Below, piece after piece: positions 54,750 to 64,000 of a DNA stretch of 64,000 nt; the first letter of the stretch is position 1; every line of letters starts with the position of its first letter. Source of the stretch: Chamaecyparis obtusa (Eukaryota; Streptophyta; Pinopsida; Cupressales; Cupressaceae). The stretch spans positions 124,001-188,000 of the forward strand of contig BSBK01000970.1 of NCBI GenBank assembly GCA_027943335.1, written 5' to 3'. Both the position numbers and the translations under genes were made by a program. A model generated the notes under the pieces. It saw only the letters and a program-made list of their open reading frames with translations, made no database searches and had not been told where the DNA came from.

Positions 54750-55925
54750 GAGGAGTTTGAGGTTACAGGCTCAAAGGTATGTTTTAATACAGGGTGATCT
54801 ATTTTGGAAAGATAGTGATGGAATTCTGCTTTTCTATTTAGATAAGTATCAATCTGAAAAGGTTTTAAAAGATATGCACTCTAGGATGTGTGGAGGGAAT
54901 CATTCAACTAGGTCTACAGCTCATAAAATTATAAGAGCTAGATATTACTAGCTAGTCTTATTTAAGGATACCCACACATATGTCAGAAAATGTGAATCAT
55001 GCCAGAGGTTTTCAAAGAAATTAAAATTTTCAGGTACCTTGTTATTAAACCCTATGGTTGCAGAGGCCCCTTTTTCTATGTGGGGCATGGATTTTAATGC
55101 GGAGCTCCTAGAGAAATCCAGTGGAGGACATAGTCACATTTGGGTGGCTACTAATTATTTTACTAAATGGATAGAGGCTATCCCAACTAAAAAGGAAACT
55201 AGTACAGTAGTTATTGAATTCTTGATGAATAACATTGTTACTAGGTTTGGTATTCCCATGAAACTAGTAATGGATAATGCTATGAGATTTAGGTCTCAAG
55301 AATTCACTAATTTTTGTGCTAAAATGGGAATAGTTATGTCTTATTCATCCCCATACCATCCACAGGCAAATAGGCAAGCAGAATCTAGTAACAAGAGTAT
55401 TCTGCAAATTCTAAAGAAGACTTTGAAAAAAAATAAAAGGATGTGGCATGTGAAATTGAAATTGGCACTATGGGCTGACATAATTAATGAAAAGAAAGCA
55501 ACATGAAGGTCTCCTTTTGAAATGGTATATGGTGTAAAGTCTAGGCTCCCTGTGAACAATTTGTTGCCTATTTACTAGTTCATAAGAGAAGAGGACATGG
55601 AAGTCAGTGATCTATTGTAGGATAGGATGATTCAATTAGTGGAGTTGGATGAGATCAGAAGAGAGGGACAAAAGGAGAATGTAAAACTGCAACAGAAAAT
55701 GAAATATCTCTTTGACAAAAGGGCTACTACTAGAAAGTTCCAGCCAAATGATATAGTTTTGCAATGGAATGCCAGGGCTGAGGACAAAGGAAATCATAAG
55801 AAGTTTGGATCCTTGTGGTTAGGACCTTTCATTATTCATCAAATTCATGGAAAGGACTCATAATTCCTAAGAAATTTGGATGGTGAGGAATAGGAATTGC
55901 TAGTGCATGGACAATTCCTGAAATA
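54750..55925 (+). pseudogene. Tat-1 integrase
   Basis: The zinc-binding part has His and Cys residues in MHSRMCGGNHSTRSTAHKII and YVRKCESCQRF (about 54,870-55,010). The catalytic triad is intact: Asp in WGMDF (55,090), Asp in MDNAMRF (55,273) and Glu in AESSNKS (55,381). PFEMVYGVKSRLPV and a C-terminal LGPFIIHQIHG follow. Five stops (about 54,949, 55,504, 55,576, 55,618 and 55,861) interrupt it. It would join element DNA to the host chromosome. Confidence 0.9.
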
Positions 55926-56094
55926 TTTCTTCAATTGATTCTATCATTCCATGCACAGTAGTTCTATATATATCTATAGGTGTGTTTGTTTTCCTATTTT
56001 AGGTTAGGGTTTTGTGGTCTTCCACCCAGAGATTTGTGGTTTCTTGCTATGAACTTGCATTCAAGCATCCTCAGATAGAGCCACTGTTGGATAT
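55926..56094 (+). other. Tat-1 3' untranslated region
   Basis: A short stretch between pol and the 3' LTR. CAGATAGAGCCAC just before the LTR is a weak polypurine-tract candidate, and I see no better one. Confidence 0.5.
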
Positions 56095-57903
56095 ATTCTA
56101 GGTTTTCTGGGGTCTTTGCTTTTGGTCTTGTTTCAATGTCCTGGCTTATGAAAATGTCTAGTTTAGGGTTTACAATCCCTTAAAATTTGTTATACTTTTG
56201 TTTTTAAAGCCTTAAATTTGACATTTTTTCTTTGAAATGGATATTTCTTTGGTTAATGCGAGTGTGCCCTAGTTTATTCTATTCACTCATTACTTTTCGG
56301 GTCACTTAAGCCTTCCAATTCTACACGTGGTCATTTTCCCTAGCCTTTGCTGAATCGCACAATGTTTTTTCCCTGTTTGTAAGTCTTTCAATGAATTGGT
56401 GACCATAGTGAATCCATTGTTAACTCTCCTTTGTTCGCTGAATCTACTAGTCTTTGTCATGGTTAATTTTAACATCTAGTGACTGTGTGGTCTCCTATTC
56501 ACTTGATTCTTGGTGGTTTCTTTGAAACATTCAGTGACTTGGAGTGGTGGTTATCTCTTGTTCTCCAAAGTAAATGGCCAAGTTTAAAGTTTTCTAGCGA
56601 TCCAACGAATACCATTGATCATCTTTGCAATTGGTGGTCAGGTTTTAACCTCTTGACAAATGCGTCCTACAACATATTGTCCAGTGATCTGGTGAATGAA
56701 GTCTTGTTCTCATTTTCTCTAGGTTGGTGGCTCTGACAAAATAATTTGGCGAAAGATAAGTTTCCTTGGTCACTTAATCTCAAGAAGGAATGCCAATGTT
56801 CTAAGTTATGTGGCGATTGAGTGAATGAAGTGTTCGAGGAATCTCAGAATTAGTTGGTGATGTTCTAAATCCTTCAGTGACCTGGCAAACAAAGTAAAAT
56901 GGAGGTATGACTTCTTTGTTGCATATTCTCAGAATGAAAAGACTAAAGGTTTAATGGATTGCCCGACTCAGTGACTATTGTCGATTGTTCCTAAGATCTA
57001 CAGTTAGAGCTTAAGCTCAAGGATTAACCCAAGGTATGAAAAGCATTCAACGAATTGGAGATTTGAATTATTTAGTCAATCTCAAAGCCTGACCATGGTT
57101 AAGAATTCCTCTCCAAGATTAAGAGATTTAGCTTGTTCACTGATTCTCTAGATGTGATCATGGTTAAGGCATTATGTTTCATGGCTTAAAATATCATTTG
57201 TTCACTGATTCTCCTAGTGTTTGAATGAGTTAAGGAAAAGGCTTTGAGAATTGGTGAAGTCTTTGGTTGCTTATTCTTCAAGTTTAACCATGATTGAATC
57301 AAGTATTCTGAGAATGTTAGATTGCCCTCATTTACTAAATTTCTGATTGAGGTGGGGTCATGTTAAGCTTTGAAAGGTAGTCTAAGGACTATTGATCATC
57401 GTTGGGATCAACGGTGATCACTGGATCTCCGAACTTGACCTTAGGTCAACATTTCTTTTGGAGATCACGAGTTTCCTTTGTTTGCTGGATCTCTGAACCG
57501 TATCTGGTTAAGTTTTCATGCAATCAGTGTTATGAACCATTGCAATGTGGAAAAGGGTACTTTTCCAAGCTGGAAAAAGTAAAAAGTCATCCAATCAAGT
57601 TTTAACAAGGGTTTACATTAGTAATTAAAGGTTTTAATGTAAAAAGCCATGGTTATTGCTCTCACACCCTGTTTATGATTTTTTAAATCATCCTGTTAGC
57701 ATGTACACCATGGCTAGCTATGATTTGAAGGTTGGTAATATGCAAGATTGAATGCAGAAGTGACTTAGGCCGGATGTGTTACGATTTGGAAATCATACGC
57801 ACATAATTTTTCAAGTAAATAGCCATGACTACATTTCTTTTTGTGCTCAAAGTTATTTTGAAGACAATTGAGATTGTTGGTGCTATAGCAGAGATTGAGT
57901 AGC

Positions 57904-60900
57904 ATGAAATTTGTAGAGTTAGGAAGTTCCCATTCCATCAAGATGAGTCATCTAGTGACGAGTGTAGCATCATCCAGTGGGACTACAAAAGAATAGAGTG
58001 GAAAGGATAAAGGAAAGCTGAATTATTCAGATGAATTCGTCAGGTTGCTTTCTGGTTCGAATCAAAACAAGAAGGCCATCGACATGGAATTTGAAGATAT
58101 CATGGACAAATGTAGGGACCCTATCACTTGTGTAGGTTTAGGTTTTACCATATTCTCATACTTTTATAACAATAGGGGTAAAGCTATACCTATTTGTAAT
58201 GCTTGGGCATTGGGAATGGCAAAGCTTATTGTGCCTGATGTATTTTTAGATGTTGATTTAATCATCAAGCTGGCTAGGTTGTATGATCTCATTTCTAGAT
58301 GTGTTAGGTGTGAAGACTAGTCTATGTTTATTTCCTTGGATAGGGGGTCCTTCATGAAAGCTTTCAATTTCTATTCTTCCTCCTCCACTGAAATTGATTT
58401 AAAAAAAGAAAGGGACAAGTATGCCAGTAACATAGGATTAGTAAAGAGCCAAATAGTCAGGCATATGCCCAAGTAAGATAAGTACATAGCCCCTCTCTCG
58501 GCAAGTATGAATGCCCCTTATCTATTTTCATCCCTCAATCATTATATGAAATTCTTGTGTCAAGGGTTATGTAGGGTTTTAGGGATTGATGGGGATGATG
58601 AGAAGTTGCCTACTAAGATTTTAATGATAATCCTTGACATTCAGAATTATCACACCAATATTGATTATGATTACATCCAGTGTGTAGTTGATAGGATGCA
58701 TGAGGGGTTTGTGTCCATCAAGGAAAATAAAAGACCTATTAGATTCATGCACTACTCCCTTGTGATGCATTTGATTCTATACCATCATGTTAATGATTTT
58801 GATGCAAGAGTGTTGATGATAAGGACTCATTTTAAGAACATTCCCAACCCAGTGCAATATTGGTTGAGAGTTTTGAATGTCCCATCCAATGAGTGTAACT
58901 TCTCCATATTTTAGAATTATTTTGTTCACCCAATTGTTGAAATGTTAGGAAAAAATGTTGTGAGGTTGTCAACTAAGGTCTTGAGAGTTTTAAGACCAAT
59001 GTAGTATGAAGACAAATGGTCAGGGAACCACAATTAGGGAAATTTATACCTATGGGGCACCTTCATAGTCATTAGGGTTTATGGTTGCCCCCAGCCTCCA
59101 CATTTTCATCCAAAACATGCACCTCCTAGGGTAGCTATAATGAAATTCATTTGGTAATTAATGTGGACTAACAAAGACCACCTGGTACCTCATAGGAAGG
59201 GTACTTTCACACCAAGGAAATTCAGAATTGGTTGCTTCTTGATTGGAAAAAGAGCACTAGATCAAGTTAGTAGCTGGCTAAATTAGTTCAAGATGACTAC
59301 AGGTACTTGCCGGTATGTTGACTTTGAAGGTTTCATCAGAATAGCCAGGATGACTTTGATTCCTAACATTGGAACAATCAAAGAGCATGAGGGCCTAGAT
59401 GAGGAGGATGTAATAAGAAATATGATGGATCTACATGAAGCAGGGAGATGATGGACCAAATAATTTGATTTGCTAGACACAGAGGCCAAGCTGAAGGTGA
59501 TAGGAATTCCTTTTGGTGGTTTTTTCCCTGAGCTCCCATACCTGCAAAGAATGGAAAAAATGATAGAAATGCATGGAACCTTTTCTAATTAGTTGGAGGG
59601 GTTACTTGAGGAGAAGTTAGAGGTACCAAGAAATTATTCCACCTCTAAACCTAAAGAATTCACTGATTAGTCGCAAGAAGGTAGTAGTCCACCTCCAGTC
59701 GGGGAAGCACAAATCATTGACTTAACTCAAGATTCAATGGAGGTTGAGGCTACTTAAGAGCTACCATTGAAGAAAAAGAGGCTAGAGGTTGGTGAGCCTT
59801 CAAAGGTGAGAAATAAAAAGAAGGTAGTTGATAGTGCTTTAGTTCTTGTGATCGGTAAAAGAGCCTACCACCATTAATTAAGAAAGGCTATCAGAGAAGG
59901 AAAGAAAATTGTGTCAAAAGAATAAGGGGAGTTACCCTTGATATTAGGAATAGAAGAAAGAGAGCTATACCAAGAAGAGTTTCTCAGTGATGACCAATTC
60001 ATAAATAGCAAGGAATTCAAGGATTTCCTCATTTGGAGGAAGCATGAGTAGGTGAAGAAGTCTATGCCCGAGGGTATGGAACCATGTGAAGAGACTTTAA
60101 CAGCTCTAACATCATATGATCCCAGTCTTGAGAAGATCACTATGGAGGAGGCAAGAGAAATGGTTAAATCAAGTGGCATGCTTTTGAATCCTGGATGGGA
60201 TTTGAATTCTACCTTTATCATTGGCCAAATTAGAAAACAACCTAAGGGAGGCTTGTCATATGAGGTGCATATTGATGACATGATTAGAGGGAGTGGTTAT
60301 GAGCCCAAGTCACAAGCTGTTGAACTTTGGTCTTTGGCCTCAAGAATTTAGAAGAAATCTTTGGTAAGCATTGAAGAGAAGATGGAAGGTAATAAGATTG
60401 TCTGGACTATCCAAAACACCACCAATCTTGAGGTGTCTAAGGCAGTAACACACTTGGCTCACCTCAATGAAGCCAAAACTATCTACTTGTTAGAAAGGTA
60501 TGAAAAATTATTTGACAACTCATTGAGGGTTGCGAAGGATAGAGATTTAAAAATTATGATGATCAAGAAAATGGAGGGTGAATTGGAGGAACTAAGAGAA
60601 AAGCTTGAAGAAGTTGTTAAGGCATTTCCTCACCCACCTTTGCAAATTGAGGTGCCTCCTCAACCCGAAGTAGAGGTTCTTGACCATCAAGTGGAAGATC
60701 TAGAGAAAAGAAGACTAGAAGCAGCCCTAAAAACTATGGCTGGTGTTGTGCAACATAGATAGGACAAGATAAAAGAAAATATGGAGTCAGTTCATTAGTC
60801 TATCATCATGTTACACAAGATAAATGATAAAATAAATGATTCACTGGCTACTTTGGAGCCACTTCACAACATTTGGTCCAGGAGGAGTTTGTTATTTGAA

Positions 60901-61419
60901 AAACTTGATGATTTGTAGGAGTGTAGGCCTAATATCCCTGAGGTGGTAATAGAAGTTTATGAAAATATTGGATTGGTTATTGTTGTTTTAAAGTTTTTCA
61001 AAGGGAAGTCAAATCAGGTGAGAGCCAAGTTGGCTATGTTTCTCAAAGATTACAGTTATTTTTTTCCCTCTGTTTTCAATGATGATGGAAGTGTGGTAAG
61101 TTTTGATGAATGGAGGTCATCGATGGATCAATTGGTAATCAGAAAAGAGGCCTTTCTCAAAGGTGATAATGTTTTAGACTTAGATGGTTGCAATAGTATA
61201 ATTGACAGTTTGTTCAAAGTTGAAGGTGATTGCACATTGTTTGTTGCAGAGGTTAAAGCTATAACTGATTCCAAGTGGGACCCACAAATCAAATCACTAC
61301 AAGAGTTGCAGAGTTTGAATTGGATTTCTGATGATGATGTGACAACTTGGGACAAAATGACACAGAAAAAGAAGAAGAAGCCAGCTATCCAGGAGCTAGA
61401 GGGAAAGGAAGAAGAATAA
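57904..61419 (+). pseudogene. U3-encoded ORF of Tat-1 (3' LTR copy), 1,172 codons with stops but one frame
   Basis: From the ATG at 57,904 to the stop at 61,417-61,419 a single reading frame is interrupted by nonsense codons only, with no net frameshift. This is strong evidence that it was a real protein. Regions: an N-terminal part with GSNQNKKAIDMEFEDIMDK and KAIPICNAWALGMAKLIVPD; a middle with HHVNDFDARVLMIRTHFKN and HKGTF-like basic wording; RMTLIPNIGTIKEHEGLDEE; an NLS-like KKKRLEVGEPSKVRNKKK (about 59,770-59,823); SLEKITMEEAREMVKSSG; a coiled-coil-prone MIKKMEGELEELREKLEEVV; and a C-terminus rich in Asp, ending in a Lys run and acidic tail. I recognise no domain. A role comparable to the extra ORF1 of Ogre elements is a guess. 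Confidence 0.8.
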
Positions 61420-61706
61420 AGTACACATGACACCTGATCTAGAATTTGAGGGAGAGCATGTTTCAAGAAAAGGATGATGTAAGTTAGCCTATATTGGCAG
61501 TTATCATTCATGCTAAAAATCAAAGTAACTACTCTGAAATATCTCTAGACAAAGGTGCCACCTGTGAAGATGCCAGTAGTTGTGAACTACTTTTTGTTGT
61601 TGTAATCACTATCTTTTGGTTGGTACTTTTTGTCTTTAGTGCAAGTCATTTTCCTGGCCATCTGGAGCTTGTTGCATCTTTTCAATGATTCCAAGGTGGC
61701 TAGAGG

Positions 61707-61715
61707 TATATATAG
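61707..61715 (+). promoter_or_regulatory. TATA box of the Tat-1 3' LTR
   Basis: TATATATAG lies about 290 bases after the U3 ORF, at the position equivalent to 47,984. Confidence 0.75.
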
Positions 61716-62674
61716 CAAATTTTTCTCTTTTTTAAGGGTGGTGAAAGTTTTTGTAAAGAAAGACTGAATATAGAATCTGACTTCTTCGAAAGTTTTTGTT
61801 AAAAATTGTAATGGATATAGTTGAAGATTAATACAAATATATTGGAATTTCATTGCCAACTCTGGTTGTCTTTGTGTATGGAATTTATTATGCATTAATT
61901 AGTAAGGATTTTTAATGTGTTATTCACAACGTGAATATAGGGGTTGAGCTCAAGTTTCTCTCAAGGAGAGAGTAAACCTTTAGGGAGGTCTCTAGGATTT
62001 GAAGATCTATACATGAATTTGATGGTAGGGATGGGAATTGGGAGAATGAATTTTTAGGCAATTTATTTGAATTTCAGTATCTTTGTGCTAATAGGATTCT
62101 GTAGTTATTAAATTTTGACTCTAGCCCAATGAATAAGGCACTAGTTTAGTTCAATTTGCATCTGTTCACCATCATTTTATTAAAAACTATCTCTGTTTAA
62201 TTTTATTTGTATGTTTATGAGTTGCATTGGCTATGTCAAAAGCATAGATCAATTTTATAATTCTTTGAAGAAGCACTTGAGAGAGGTTATCCTTCCTTGA
62301 GTTTAACTCAAAAAAAGAAGAAGGATGAATGTCCTTAGGTCACTGTTCCATACTATCTTAGTTGTAATTTTTATTATGCTGCTCTGTATTAGGATAATCT
62401 GGGTTGTCCTCAGATTAGTGGTGTTTTATTGAGTTAATTTTGAGAGGGAGATAGTATAGCATTGAGGGATTTGATTTGTAATTTGAAGTTTACTTGAAAA
62501 ATAGTGAGTTATTGAAAGGTAAACCTACCTGAGTATTACTCAAAGTGAAGAAGGCTTGAAGCATTAATACCTTAGCATTTAAATTGTGCTGGATGTAACT
62601 GTTGGGAGTACATGAATCTTGTGTTTAGTGAATTTCTTGAATATTTTAATCATTTGCAAGTTTGCGTGCTAATA

Positions 62675-62679
62675 GTACC
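62675..62679. repeat. Tat element target-site duplication GTACC (right)
   Basis: It matches 42,360-42,364. Removing the element plus one copy rejoins the Copia-4 LTR. Confidence 0.93.
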
Positions 62680-63555
62680 CACAACTATGCACTAAAAATA
62701 TAGAATCCCTGTTAGGAGATCTAGCCCTGTTAGGAGCTAAGTATTACATAGTACATTTCCTTGTTAGAGGAATATAAACCATGTTAAAGGTATAAAAAAC
62801 CCTGTTAAAGGTATATTGAGCTTACAACTCCTACAATCAACAATTCAGTTACAAAAGTGTTGTTTAAGGATGAAAAATACAAGCATCTGCTATACTTTGA
62901 TAATTCTAGTTATAGCTCTCAATAATCTATGTCAATCTCTAATCTCAAATATTCTTTCAATCATCACTAATATCCCAAACTCACATTGATATCTCATACA
63001 TATCTTTCATACTTATTGCTTCCACAAAACACTATTTATTTATATATATTATGCCATCTAGTCAGCTCTCAAATACAATACAAAACATAATAATTACTTA
63101 TGCAAATAAAAAATACTAAGTCAGAGTTCTTGTATTACCAAAGTGTTGGTAGTATACAATCTTTATCTAACTTAGCACATTACCATTCCATCTAGCATTC
63201 CCTTAATCATTGTGACTGTTATTATGCCCTATTTCATTGTTCCTCTGTCTTCACATGCCTTCATATCATTGTAACTTGCTGATATCAACACCATAACACA
63301 CATGACCTTAAATGAAGCTCATACATATCCCAAAATGTCTTCTTCTAAGCTCACAATCCATTCTATACCATATACTATCTTCGCTCACCAAAACAATACT
63401 ATAGAACTCTATAAATTTGATTTTGTACTTAGTCATTTTCATGACTGTGTCTCCCACACTCATTCTTACTACATGATATCACTATAATATAAGTTTTTCC
63501 ATAAATAAAAACCTTCAAGTGATCCATAATTCTCCCAAAACGTCACTTTCAACCA
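62680..63555 (-). repeat. Copia-4 3' LTR, right part
   Basis: It continues the LTR that broke at 42,364. CTGTTAGGAG or CTGTTAAAGG phrases repeat at least five times between 62,705 and 62,810. The end CAACCA|ATCTCTCCCTTTGGC corresponds to CAACA|ATCTCCCCCTTTGGC in Copia-1. The joined LTR would be about 1.07 kb. Confidence 0.85.
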
Positions 63556-64000
63556 ATCTCTCCCTTTGGCATTGATGACAACACTTGCAAAAAATGACTA
63601 AGTGTCCAAAACATTATCTTCCTTCTACTTTGACTAATTGTCCAAAACACTATCTTCCTTCTAATTTTATTTTCTATATACATATACATATTCTTCTTCC
63701 CTTTATTCTTCACTTCTTCTCATTTTTCTATTCTCTTCTTCTTCCCCTTTGACATCAATGGAAAAGGTACATACAAAATTGCAAAATTTCAAAAGTGTAG
63801 GACTTAGTGCTTACTCACCAACTTTAGAATATCTTGGAAGGAATCTTCCAAGGTCTTCACTTCATCATTCCATGAATTAATTAATATTTCACTAACATGA
63901 ATCAATCCATTCATCACATAAGATGAAATCTCTACTACCTTCATCTCAGTGGGTACATATGTGGTCATTAAATGTTCAATCTTTTCCATCTTGGTGAGAT
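63556..64000 (-). mobile_element. Start of the Copia-4 interior (polypurine tract and 3' region), continues off the window
   Basis: The minus strand reads GCCAAAGGGAGAGAT next to the LTR, a polypurine tract. Then non-coding sequence follows with CCCTTTGACATCAATGG, as in Copia-1. A minus-strand frame of 61 codons (63,804-63,989, starting MEKIEHLMTTYVPTEMKV) is unlike pol. It may be an extra 3' ORF or chance. The rest of the element lies to the right. Confidence 0.7.

Larger units (their letters stand above)
42365..62674 (+). mobile_element. Tat-1: 20.3-kb Ty3/gypsy element of the Tat/Ogre group with 6.58-kb LTRs
   Basis: The LTRs (6,582 and 6,580 bp) end TGTTG...GCTAACA/GCTAATA and are flanked by GTACC. 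The 7.15-kb interior holds a primer-binding site of the TGGCGACTC-like type, gag, protease, an archaeal-type RNase H, RT, a second RNase H and integrase. LTR divergence looks like roughly 5-10 percent by eye. Each LTR carries a long ORF upstream of the TATA box. The interior reading frame shifts at least three times and has many stops, so this copy is not functional. It sits inside the Copia-4 LTR. Confidence 0.93.
56095..62674 (+). repeat. Tat-1 3' LTR (6,580 bp)
   Basis: It starts TGTTGGATATATTC and ends GCTAATA before GTACC. It mirrors the 5' LTR, including U3 repeats, ORF and TATA box (61,707-61,715). Confidence 0.95.

Overview
The window reads as nuclear DNA of a seed plant with a large, repeat-packed genome. 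A gymnosperm such as a conifer is my best guess, because the DNA is AT-rich, the LTR retrotransposons are old and nested, one Tat-type element has LTRs over 6.5 kb, and no intact host gene is visible. The species cannot be named from the sequence. Almost everything long enough to classify is a transposable element or a gene fragment carried by one.

Left part (1-13,650): a gag scrap of a Ty3/gypsy family (Gypsy-A) is fused to a minus-strand Ty1/copia element (Copia-1, 347-6300) whose 3' LTR is almost wholly deleted. A more complete Gypsy-A copy follows (6385-10,355), with two LTRs, gag and protease but no RT, RNase H or integrase. Then come 3.3 kb of AT-rich DNA with one CpG-rich patch and a 36-bp tandem repeat.

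Centre (13,651-33,045): Copia-2 (minus, 13,656-18,735) abuts a non-autonomous LTR element, LTR-X (18,739-33,040). LTR-X has 0.49-kb LTRs and a 453-codon gag-like ORF with one stop and no pol. Its 5' LTR is split by a 10.9-kb CACTA (En/Spm-type) DNA transposon (19,173-30,094) with matching CACTA termini, a TGT target duplication and an intact empty site in the 3' LTR. I see no transposase in the CACTA element. It carries plus-strand pieces of at least four genes: a PPR protein, a SET-domain gene with its introns, an RNA-dependent RNA polymerase (catalytic DLDGD exon) and a ULK4/RUNKEL-type kinase. It also holds long foldback hairpins, a (TA)n run, a 0.9-kb polypurine tract and CpG-rich subterminal repeats.

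Right part (33,046-64,000): a 337-bp tandem duplication and AT-rich DNA lead into a LINE endonuclease fragment cut by Copia-3 (plus). The 3' LTR of Copia-3 holds a LINE 3' end, which itself holds an 846-bp insert with a 15-bp duplication. The same LTR is also cut by Copia-4 (minus). Copia-4's LTR is in turn split by a 20.3-kb Tat-lineage Ty3 element (42,365-62,674, TSD GTACC). That element has two 6.58-kb LTRs, each with a 1,172-codon-scale ORF in U3, and an internal order of gag, protease, archaeal-type RNase H, RT, RNase H, integrase.

The genes do not form a pathway. The organising principle is nested insertion, which gives a relative time order. Nearly all element ORFs are broken by nonsense codons of the kind expected from deamination of methylated cytosine. 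The observations most worth following are the U3-encoded ORF of the giant-LTR Tat element, the multi-gene cargo of the CACTA element (including an RNA-silencing polymerase fragment) and the long LTR-X ORF.
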